Positions 51,961 to 62,190 of a stretch of 64,000 nt of DNA are shown here, one piece after another (position 1 is the first letter of the stretch; the number at the start of each line of letters is the position of its first letter). The notes under the pieces were generated by a model. That model was not told where the DNA came from. It saw nothing but the letters and a program-made list of their open reading frames with translations, and did no database searches. Origin of the DNA: Protonemura montana (taxonomy: Eukaryota; Arthropoda; Insecta; Plecoptera; Nemouridae); NCBI GenBank assembly GCA_947568835.1, contig OX387606.1, positions 20,561,225 through 20,625,224 on the forward strand. The letters are read 5' to 3'. Both the position numbers and the translations under genes were made by a program.

Positions 51961-53604
51961 AGTTTTGCGCATTTTTGAAGAAAGAAAAATAAACGGCAAT
52001 GTAGTGTTCTGTTCTTATGTGCTTTTACTCGCTGCTACATATATTTTTCAGACTCCCTTCTTTATAGAATGATATATTTTCCAGAACGTATACTGTTTCT
52101 CAAAGTAATAGCCATAAGAAAGAAACTGAAAATGTACTGTTACAAGACGTTCCTTCTATATTTCGGCTGCACATTGGTTGGTTATATCGAGACGACGTCG
52201 GAATCGTACACGAGAGCATTATCTTCACCGCACACATCTAAACCCTTCAGTATCGCTTCGTATCGCTTCGTATCCCCCGAAGTGGGTGCGTTAGAGGAGA
52301 CCGAGGAGCTCGTCGCATTTACCGCCTAGGCTCGAAAATGACCACTGGCTACTCACTGGTAATGGTTTGGAATATAGATATGCCGCATAAACGGCCTCAA
52401 CTCGGGTAGGGTATACACACACACACACCAAAGTCTAGTATTGCTTTTGTAATATCAAACATACGTATTTGAAATTCTATTCGGGCGCATGGTTCAGACT
52501 GGAAAAAGGGAGGGTAAAAAAGAGTGGAGTTTTTATTTTCATTTTATCACTCCTTTGTGAGAATGCTTTTACTATTGTTGAGCGCCGGGAAACGCGGCAA
52601 ATATTCATTCTCACCGCACCACTTGGCGGATGAATACTGAAATATCTGTGCCCATGTACTGGGTTGTTTGAGCCGATAGTATCCCATGTCTTGCAGCTTT
52701 GGCACCCCGCGATTGCAGACAATTGTCTCCAAGTCCGCGGATCGGAATACCAGCTCAAACGCAAGCGCATTGATTCCTTGTTTTGCTTTTCAAGACACTG
52801 TTCTAGGAAGAGTCTCGAGTGTGCAGCGCACAAGGGCTAATATGCTGACCTACTCAATAAACGAGTATGTACGCTCTCTGTTGAGCAGGTTTTGAACGCA
52901 AGTGCACTACATCTTATCAGAAATAAGTATAGGGATATGTAGTGGTGCACTTGCAAAAGATTTGAATAGAAACTTTGTTTGAATCGCTTCGTGCAGCGCT
53001 TGAACAGAATAAAGTAATACTATTTTTCCATTGGAAAGAAAATATCTGTGCTGTTTGGTACGATTTCAAACAAAGGAGCTCTAATCTTTTTAAAGCGTAA
53101 CTCAATTTTCGAAATTACCCGCTGTAAATGCAACACTATGAGTAGAAAAAAAGTAAAAACAAACATTCTATATTTGTAACGTTTATCATTGGAATGCTTA
53201 TCACATTCAGGACCCAGTTAGACATAGTTATGTGACTTTAGTTAGGATGTCGCACAATTGCTGCATTACATTTAAAGGTAGACAGTTCTAAAGAATGTAC
53301 ATTACACTGAACATACGGTGAATTTTTTGGTCCACAAGCGGGCGTTAGATAACAAAAGAAGTGAAATAAACAGCAAATGCTCTCTATGCTTACTTTCGCT
53401 TGGGCGAAATGCTTCAATTTTAAACTCAAATTTCCATAATTCACGCAGGTATGTCCCTCTAGAACTGTTTTTTCCTAATGAAATCCCGGTAATGTTCAAA
53501 AGAATGGTAAACATAATATCCACGGTGTGTACTTTATTGAAGCAAACGTTCCCCGGTGGTCGCGAACCGCGTCGTTCACGGCTACGCATTGTGGGGGAGA
53601 TCCG
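51961..53604. other. No gene seen
   Basis: A 10-bp direct repeat (GTATCGCTTC, two copies and a partial third) lies at about 52,249-52,273 and a (CA)n run at 52,418-52,431. The frame 52,069-52,329 contains a signal-like segment from an inner Met at 52,132 but has no further support. Confidence 0.4.
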
Positions 53605-53841
53605 ATGGAAAACATAACCACCATAACGTTGCTTCTAATGTCGGCATTTTCTATTCTAGCGACGGTTGGTAGCAGTGCTAGGCGTTGCCAGAAAGTGACG
53701 CTGTTTGGCAGACAAATTAGTACAAGAATGACGACGAATACACGTGACGATTTGACGTCTAGGGTACATGATGATTTCACTCCACGTTGTTTAAGAAAGA
53801 CAGGGGCAAAATATTCTGTTGTCCATATTGAAGCTCTTTAA
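53605..53841 (+). CDS. Possible small secreted protein, 78 residues, unknown family
   Basis: ATG at 53,605 opens a 78-codon frame. Residues 5-21 (TTITLLLMSAFSILATV) form a hydrophobic core and GSSA follows as a plausible signal-peptidase site. The mature part would be about 53 residues, basic and polar with two Cys (28 and 62). An AATAAA lies 55 bases after the stop (53,896-53,901), consistent with a short transcript. No promoter was identified. The opposite strand also has an open frame of similar length here, which weakens the case. No homologue is recognised and no function is proposed. Confidence 0.25.
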   Translation: MENITTITLLLMSAFSILATVGSSARRCQKVTLFGRQISTRMTTNTRDDLTSRVHDDFTPRCLRKTGAKYSVVHIEAL

Positions 53842-53901
53842 AAAATTCAGTTTTCAATACCTACACTGTTTGAAGAATTTGGATCTCGAGAAAAAAATAA
53901 A

Positions 53902-56004
53902 GTAAACAAAGAAACAGTTACAAAAAAAAGATTAAATAGCTTGGTGTAGGTGAAGTACTTTTCAGTTTTCATGTCCCATTAAAAAAAAACTTGAAATTTG
54001 TCTGCCGCGTTTTAGTTTTCTCGCCACTTGCTTATCCCAGGCCACTTTCACGCCAAGACAATAATTCCTGACAAAACATTTCACTTTTCAAGGCTACGCC
54101 CATTAAAAGGAGTGCAGTCCAATTATCCGAGAACGTTAGAATACCAGTCAAGCAGTTCACACGGAAGCAAGTTCTAGCTTGTGCCATAGTATCCGTGAAC
54201 CTAGACGACAAGTCCCTCAGGTGTCGGCGCTTCTTGCAGTACTTAGCTTGAATCGCGAGTCAGCTTGTTACATATTCGTGTGCGCCCCACGAGACGAATT
54301 CAGACCGGCCGTTTAAAAAGCTGCAACAGCACAAATAAGCCTTTATGACGGGGTAACGACGACGCCCGCGACGCCTACGACGCCGGCGTCGCGGCCAGAT
54401 GTGCACCAGCGCCGCGGCGCTAGGCTCTATTGGACCGCGGGGAATCGCCGACCCAGCGGCCGGGCATCGAAAAGACGCGCGGGGAACTTTCCCGGTTAAA
54501 CTCCGCGTTCAAATCAGACGGCAAACCATTCGCGGAATGCTTTCTAGTTGCATTTCTTTCAGACAAGATTCGATTTTTGTTTCCGCGTTCTTTGATACGC
54601 TGTGTTTCCAACCGAAGCTATTACATTTTTCTTCAAATAAATTCTATCTTCTTCGTCGAGTCTTATTTAAAATACTTTTCGCCGCAAATCTTCACTCATA
54701 AATCACGTTAATAGTATTCTAATGTTAATTAATTGGTTGTGTTTCTGGCGTTCTAGGAAAAGCGGGCAAATTTAGAGTCAGTATAATGATAATTATGGAA
54801 ATCCAGCTTTAACTATCCTCAACCAGCAGCCAACTTAAACAATCGCATAATCATTTCAATTTCCGTTCGAGTTCGCTGATTTTTGTACGGCTAGGTTTAC
54901 TCTTAGAGTAACGGAAGAAAATATCAAAGCGCGTGCAAATACCTTACTGCCGTTAAGGCATCTGCTTTAACTTTCATATTTCTCATTTGGATAATTAGTC
55001 GAAAACGAAGACCAATGGCAAACGCAGCTTCCGAAATCTCTTCATGGCCGCCGTGGACCCGAAGGTCTTAAACCTCCCCATTATTTAGTCAGCTGGGCTG
55101 CTTTTAAGCGGTACCACTATTATTTGACTTATTATCTCGAAGATTATACCCCAAAACGCAGGGCCACGGCGTCGCATCCCATCGTACCGTGGCGAAGCGA
55201 GCGAGGCGATACCGGGAAACGCTAATACCGAGCGAGATGGGAAAAGATGCTTGTGCACGCAACCGCAGAAAAATAATGATTTAGTCTGTTTCGAGCCCCC
55301 ACACCACCGAGCCACCCAAAACATGGGTAAATATACGCAATTATCTAAACTCGTAACAAACCTCTGAATTTATACAACTCTCTGTGCAGTAATTACTGGC
55401 AATTTATTACGTGGTAATTGCGTCGGCCGCCGGGAGGCCGAGTCGTTCTGTTGTGAGGAAGGAAGGGTGGTTGGGAGGACCGCGAGGAAAACACCTTTTG
55501 ACCGGGACTAGCTGCTGTTATCAATTATTCGGCCAGGCCAATATAATTAGTGCGATATAGCTGCAGCCAGGAAGCGCAAGGTGTAATTCATTAAATAACT
55601 ATTAAACGCTGTGTTCAGAGAGGGGGTATGCTAATTTTGATGTTTAAATATCGTAAAGGTGAGAAAGGTATATGGGTTTATTTATGGTCGAGTTTGCGGA
55701 GCCAAGCGCAATTTCTGATTTCGCTTGTTCAGGTTTCGGAGCCACATTGGTCCCGGCCGGGTTGGCCCGGAGAATGGCGCGGCCAGCAAAACTAGGAGCT
55801 GGACAACGGCAAGGCGCCAGACGTTTTATTTTGATTGTGGTGGGGCGTTATTGAAACTTCATGGCGTTCACTGAAAGCGTGTAGAGCGCGGTTTGGTGTA
55901 ATAAAATATGGAGTCTGTACAACTAACACTGTAAAGCAGAGACGCAATTTGCCAAATGTTTGATATTTCTATAAATTTGACAGACGTTCTTGGGTTTTTG
56001 TTAC
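53902..56004. other. No gene seen; CpG-rich patch with GACGCC units at 54,355-54,500
   Basis: The patch begins with GACGCC-type units (54,361-54,393) and continues CpG-dense to about 54,500. Both-strand frames over it are short. The remainder is AT-rich. Confidence 0.35.
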
Positions 56005-58583
56005 CTACTGTAATGCCATCTCGTTAGCATGATTAACAATCACTCTAATTACTTTTAAAGATGTCAGTTTATTATCTTGATTGGATGAATTTAAAAACAT
56101 ACAATGTGAAGTTGGAACACAGCTAGACGCTAGTGGTTCGCTTGCAAAAACATGCAACACACTACCGATAGCCGACTTCAAAGATACAGGGACCCAGACT
56201 GGAGCATTGTTGCTGCAAGTCAAGTCTTCGTTTCATCTTGCTTGTTCAACCAGCATTACTTCTTATGTCAGTGATTCCACGAGCTTTTAACAAAATGAAC
56301 GAACGCTGCAATTTAAAGATAGTTGTACCTAGCTTTGTAGTTCCCGGTTTCTACCAACAATTCTCGTGCTTCGTGTTTTCCAGCCGATAATTGCTGCGTG
56401 CATATCACGTCGTGTTATATCTGATGAAACAGGAATACCCGTTTGTGAACGTGGACAACGTTTGACAAGCTGACTCTTCCATCGTGAGCCAAAACCTTTG
56501 CATAACTCCACTCTCAACTGTTAAGATGAAAATAAACTAAAATTTAAGAAAACCATTTCGTCGCTCTAATGATGGACTTGGTTTTTGTGGAAAAAATTGC
56601 GCGTAGGTCGCCGTTCTTTAGATGAAAAGGTGAATTCACACTTCGACGTATGTCGGTGATTTCTATTTTACATTTCCTTCGTCTGATTCGAAAGGAAGCG
56701 ACGGGATGAGGTTCTTCTCGGATTGAAGTATTCTGGGATATTTTATGAAGTCCTGAACTGTCGAGACTGGAGCGGTGGGATTCACAGCCTAGTTGATCTA
56801 GTTTACCGATCGCATGAACTAACTTTTATGCGGGTTAAGCATTTGGGTCTCATTGCAACACGTGGATCTAGCGTACCGATAAAAAAATCTCCCTGAGTCC
56901 ATTCCGTGACCAACAGAGGTGACTAAGCAGCGACCGAAAAGAACCAAAATCTAAAATTTACCGTCTAAGTCAACCATCACAGGAGACATTCAGGTGGAGT
57001 TGTAGTGGACTGGCTGCTACTACAATCATCTCGTTGATTTCAGGGTGAGTCTGGAAACTTAGTAAAAGTACTAACGCAATCTCTGAGAGTGGTTGTTGCA
57101 ACAAACCACTCCCCAACCAATGCAAGGAAATTCACTTGATTGCGTTGGGCGTTGATTCCCGATTGTTTGACGGAAATTCCACTTTATGCCAAACAGGGCA
57201 AACAAATTCGTTAGGAAGCGGTCTTGAGGAATGCATTTTATGAAAAAAACACGGAAACATTTTTCTTCCACCTATCCCAAAAAAACACGTTAATTACCAT
57301 ACGGCTATGCAAATCAAGGAAAATTTGAAGTGGAATATTTGCCCTTAATTTAATTTTGAGAACATGTTGCAAGGATTTCTACGAAGTCCTCGGTCCACCA
57401 GCGTGCACCCTAGTCATGGAATAATCAACGCCAGTAACAGCTATCAAAACAACGCGTCATTAAACGTAAAGCCAGCATCAAATGTAATAATAGTCTTCCT
57501 GAGAATCACCATCACTTCCTCATTTTCATTCAAGGCATTATTTCCACAAGCTTTTAAACCCAGTAAAGTCGGTCAATCGCCAGCTGCCACGACGCAGTGG
57601 AGGTGCCATGGAGGTGCCATGGTGTGTAAATCTACTCTACTTTACGTTTAACCTGTAAATGTAAGTGCTTAGGAGCACAAGTCACCCGCTAAAACCTTAC
57701 AGAAATCTTAAAATAGGGTCGCAAAACAAGTGAACCGAGTGCGGCATCGAGCTGTTCATCACAGTGTAGTAATGGGTGAGTAAAACAATGGTTCTTACAG
57801 TAATCTTTAAAGGTATCTGCTAACAATTGAACGAGGGACGCAGTTAAGCTAGAAGCTAAGCAATACTCTGGTCTGGTGGTGAAAAGGGAATTGTGTCAAA
57901 TCCACAATGAGTTTGTGATAGTAATCGTATTCCTGTGGTAATACCACTTTCCATTGAAATTCAGAGCACCATTTACGATACTGATCAGCATCAAGCGATA
58001 TCTTTAAACACCATCCAGAATCAATGGCTTCGTTCTTCTGCGAGCTTCGTTAATAGGCGTCTGCATATCGACCTCTCCACAGAATGGTTCAATTGAAAAA
58101 AAAACCCGACTGGCTAAGTGGTGACGTTATCTTTTTGAAAGTGTCCCAGTTACCTTCAGTCAGAAGGCTACTAGTATAACCCCACCTCCCTTCAATGGCT
58201 GGAGGGTAGTGATTTGTATTCTCATCATTGTCCAATCATTCATCGACCCCATTAAACCAGAGCCGGGGGCATGTTTTCGATCCAGCTCATCATTGCATTA
58301 CGAATCAAAATTGAGCTAGTGGAGGTGAATGTAATATTACCACACGTGTAATTGTATTCGATACCTGCAAGGGATTTGTCCCGTTTAGCCAGGTTAGCCA
58401 AGGTTGTCGTTTACTAGCATTTCTGGTTTTTAAAAGGTGGCATTTTTCCCAATGGCTCTTTTCGATTCCCAGTCTTTCGCGACACGTAGTTTGATCTCTT
58501 TTGGTCTCTTGATATTGTGCATATGTTTTGATACAGCCAATATCATAGTTATTTGTGATCAATTCGGCTAAATGAAAATGCAT
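56005..58583 (-). pseudogene. Probable decayed coding region of unknown family
   Basis: Several minus-strand blocks look like protein but sit in different frames and are cut by stops: 58,583-58,305; 58,235-58,089 (contains NHYPPAIEGRWGY); 58,049-57,849 (contains SLDADQYRKWCSEF and LPQEYDYYHKLIVDL); about 57,875-57,689 (contains QLLADTFKDYCKNHCF); and 56,787-56,663 (contains STVQDFIKYPRIL). The third and fourth overlap by about 27 bases in different frames, as expected from a small indel in one old frame. Residue content (many W, Y, C, D, and few low-complexity runs) differs from the chance frames elsewhere in the window. The family was not recognised. A mobile-element protein or a decayed host gene are both possible. 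At 56,081-56,290 the plus-strand frame is also coding-like, so the lower boundary is uncertain. Confidence 0.35.
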
Positions 58584-59818
58584 TATTATTATTATTGTTA
58601 TTATTTTTATTATTTGGCTCTCTATTAAAAAGCCAATGTTGATGCTGATATAAGTGTGACATCATTATTGATTGGGCTTTACATGAGATTTTAGATTACA
58701 TTTTTCTTCTGCTTGATAAATGTCGAATAGGTTCTCAGAATTTAAAGGAAGAGAATATAAAAATGTTGCCCTAGAGTTTCAATTTTATTTTCATGTAATA
58801 TTGAGCAACAAATCAGGACAACGGTTTGGAAGAAGATAACCCACTCTTAGTTCAGAATTTATTGAAGAAGTATGAAAAGTCGGGAGATGGGAAGATCATC
58901 TTGCGTGTGCAGTGAAAACTTGCACAAAAGAGCATACAGCTGTGAAGAAGATGAATAAAATAGTACGGGCAATATGCTTTAAATTCGTTACTTCAAAGTT
59001 ATAACGTTGCAATGATATGGGCTGGAAGTACATACTTGTCAATACGTTTTAAGTAAAAGTTTCGAACAAAATGAGCTGTTTGAGTATAATCGGAGAACCC
59101 AGCTAAAGTTCTGCTAGCCACAAAACGAAGTTTTAAAAGTTTTACTAAATTTTAAAACATGATACTTTAGTACAAAGTATAGATTCAAAAAACTCTGTCG
59201 GAAGGGCTATTTTCGAGGGTCGTGGGATCCGCACAGATTCACTTCCGGCCGAGCGGTCTAATGGAAGTTCAATCGCGATTGACCGGCTCCAAGGGAGCTC
59301 AATCAAAGTGGGGAACGAAAATTTGACACCCACGTGAAAGCTGGAACATCGTTTGAAATGATGTTATAATTAGTCCACGGAAGTTAACAGGGAAAACTGC
59401 AAAAACAAATTAACATGTTATGCATTCGAAAACAAAATGTTCCGAAACAAGGGAAAAAAAACCACTAAAATCATCTAATTTAAAATTGGTAACAGCTGCT
59501 ACTCGTTCCCATTTTAACTCTATTTAGCTTAAAATAACAGGGCCTATCATATTCTAGCGGTAAATTTGAGTGTAATCAGCTGAAATTAAGTATTTCTTGC
59601 AACTCTTTTCGAGGCTGCTTTAGTGAAATTCGAGCGCGCGCTCGCTGGTTGATAAATTCAAGGGATGATTCATAAATGAGGATAAAGTAGACATGAGTCT
59701 AAAAACTATCATTAATGAGGGTAATTGCACAAAATACCAGTTGCAATTATTTTTTCAGCACAGCCGGTCAGGTGCAAAATGTTGTATGAAAATAATGTAG
59801 CACAAAGTAAAGGAGGAG
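58584..59818. other. No gene seen; (ATT)n run at 58,583-58,614
   Basis: AT-rich DNA between the decayed coding blocks and the DNA transposon. One 62-codon minus frame (59,145-59,333) is unsupported. Confidence 0.4.
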
Positions 59819-60004
59819 GGGTCTAGTTGTCTCAAAATCTATCTATGTGTGCATATCTTCTATAAAAATGAAATGATTCCTTTCTTATATTTGTTTGATT
59901 GATTAATACACATTTGGTTATAATAAAAAAATATTACAAATTATTAAACCATTGCTATGTCTCTTAGTTGATCTATAAATGATTGAGACTTTTTACACCA
60001 CATG

Positions 60005-60046
60005 TGGGTCAAGTTGTCTCTCATACTGAGGCTAGTTGTCTCAATA
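60005..60046 (+). repeat. Subterminal repeats of the DNA transposon
   Basis: GTCAAGTTGTCTCTC and GGCTAGTTGTCTCAA lie about 25 bp apart, each matching the core of the terminal motif at 59,822-59,834. Internal copies of the terminal sequence are typical transposase binding sites. None was noticed at the mirrored position near the right end. Confidence 0.5.
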
Positions 60047-60334
60047 AGAAATTTCGTCATGTGATCACAGATTATGTGATCATATAATTAATTTAATTAT
60101 AACTGATTATATTTGACAAGTCATGAAACTTTCCAAGAAACAGGTATTGGAAGATAACAATGGTCATATGCACCAAATAATTATATTGTTGCACTCAATC
60201 ACTGTAACTAACCACTGCACTCCATGTATATAAAACTATTGCCACCAATTCGTTGTGAGCAATCTTTGTGAGACCATTCATGGCAAGTTTAGCAACAGAT
60301 CCAAACCTCTTTTGCTTTACTGCCAAGCCACGGG

Positions 60335-61780
60335 TCACCACGCACAGCACAATTTATTTTTACGTCCTTTCTTCATCGCAGCAGTAGCCGCTCTTTTGGC
60401 CGCCAATGCATTCTTAACGGGTGTGTATGTTAGAATAGCCGTCAATCGTGTCCAAGAGTTATAACGAGAAGTTTTCCTCTCTCCAGTCTTCTGTAAGGGG
60501 CACACGCTGTTTGCTGTCACAACCTTAATTTTCTGCGGTGTTGATTGCATCTTCCGGGCAATTGGTTTATTTTCTTGGGCTGATGTTCCAGGCTGATGGT
60601 GCACTGCTCGCCCCCCAAATAACTGAGTCGGGTTAAGATCTTCGTTTGGATAAATAACTTCTTCTTCAAATTGGTTTATGTCGATTATGGTTGCATTGGC
60701 TTGTTCCGCATCGTCATCAGGATATGGCCTGTCTGTGACATAACCCTGAGCAAAGTCTAGATCCCTAAAAATATTTTGGTTGAGGGGGAAAATTCCTGAG
60801 CATGCAAATCCTGCCATTAAGTTAGGAGTGCAAGCCAAAGGAAGCGCTCGATTCACAATACCTGGGATATCGTGAATTGTTATTGTTTTCCCAGGATTGG
60901 ATCTTATCCAATCATCACGTGCAACGTTAAAGTAATGCTTGAAGGACCCAACACACTTCTATCCAAAGGTTACAGTTTATGGGAACAGTGTGGAGGGAAG
61001 GACAAAACCACAATACCATTAGCCTTGCAAAAGTCTTAAGTCCCAATCGACAAGTGCGACTCATGGTTGTCAAGTATGAGGAGAACAGGTCTCTCGACGG
61101 CACGCATCGTGTTGAGTGAACAAAGAACTTGATGAACTGAAAGAAATTCTCCTCTTTCATCCACTCACTAGGACTTGCAGAACCAACACTTCCAGGGGAT
61201 CCATTTGCCACAAAATGATCACGGTACTTAACTCATGGAAAAACAAAAAATGGCGGGAGTTTGTTTCCTGAAGCGGAGACGGCCAAAGCAATTGTTACGA
61301 GAGTTCCTCGCTCAGCTGATGTTATAGCACCGACTTGCTTCACACCACGACGAGCAATAACGTTGTTTGGTTTTTGAATCGTTGTAATGCCAGTTTCATC
61401 GACATTCCATTTGTCAGCTGGCGCGAATTTATATTTTTCTAACTTATCACATATGTTTTTGAAAGAGGCTTCCACATTAGTTTGATTGAAGCTGCTGGCC
61501 CTGGCAAGGCTAGTTGCTTCTGATGTTCTTATTGATATTGTCTTGTGCCTGACCAAAAACTTTTGAAGCCAATTTACTCCTGCCATCTTGTTTTCAGCCC
61601 ATTTTGGGGGAATAGATTTCAGAGATAATGTTTCAGCATGTTGGTATGCTAGTTTTCTTGTCTCTTTTGTTGACAGTCCAACGTAAATATCTGCAGCTCG
61701 TTCCTAATAATCAACTAATAGAACCTCTTGGTCGTCTGTGAAAACTTGAAATAAAACATACGATGAGTCCACATTCTTCC
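60335..61780 (-). pseudogene. Broken pogo/Tigger-like DDE transposase
   Basis: Cut-and-paste transposase with a DDE_1-type catalytic core. Frame blocks on the minus strand: about 61,780-61,587, then 61,586-61,233 (WNVDETG holds the first catalytic Asp), 61,211-60,927 and 60,856-60,335. The second Asp lies in LLILDNHESH near 61,070 and the third in PLDRSV just after a stop near 60,970, each in a frame other than that of the called block. Stops interrupt the protein at 61,706-61,704, 61,235-61,233, 61,038-61,036 and 60,972-60,970, with frameshifts near 61,100 and 60,940. At least two stops fit C-to-T change in CGA or CAR codons. The C-terminal block ends in a Lys/Arg-rich tail. An N-terminal helix-turn-helix was not recognised. 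It cannot make an active enzyme. Confidence 0.85.
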
Positions 61781-62190
61781 AGTCTTACTTTGGTGTACGT
61801 AAACTGATAATTCGACAACAGAAATCATCGATGTCGTACCTGCCGGACTCTGCGATGACCAACCTTGAATGATGTTTGAATCAAATTGTCATGCAAATCT
61901 GTGTCAGTTACTTTATGACAATATCAAGTCAATGTTCAATAATTTACGTTATAATCTTTTGCCACTCAGCGCCGGGACACATTTTCCTGAAAAACAAATC
62001 GAGCAGCGCGTAACATTACGTCAGGTAATTCTAGCCCCCGGTGAGTTTTTATTTTATTAACTCGTGGCATTTCCAAATTGATTATGTAAAAAAAAATAGA
62101 ACATTACAATCAATTACGGAGCTTGAAAACGAAAGAAACTTATACTGAAAGCAATTTGTCGGGTAGTGTCATTCTGTGACAACTAGACTC

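Larger units (their letters stand above)
59819..62190 (-). mobile_element. Decayed pogo/Tigger-type DNA transposon, about 2.4 kb
   Basis: The body carries a broken DDE transposase on the minus strand. Its ends show inverted motifs: GGGTCTAGTTGTCTC on the left (59,819-59,833) and, reading inward from the right, GAGTCTAGTTGTCAC (62,190-62,176), matching at 13 of 15 positions. Weaker similarity extends a few bases outward, so the true termini may lie slightly beyond these limits. Two further AGTTGTCTC copies lie just inside the left end at about 60,012-60,046, in the direct orientation. A TA target duplication was not established. The size fits a full-length pogo-superfamily copy, so the element is decayed rather than simply truncated. 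Confidence 0.7.

Noticed and set aside
52132-52329. Signal-like N-terminus in a plus-strand frame
   Set aside because: The rest is low in information, overlaps a 10-bp direct repeat, and there is no promoter or poly(A) signal beside it.
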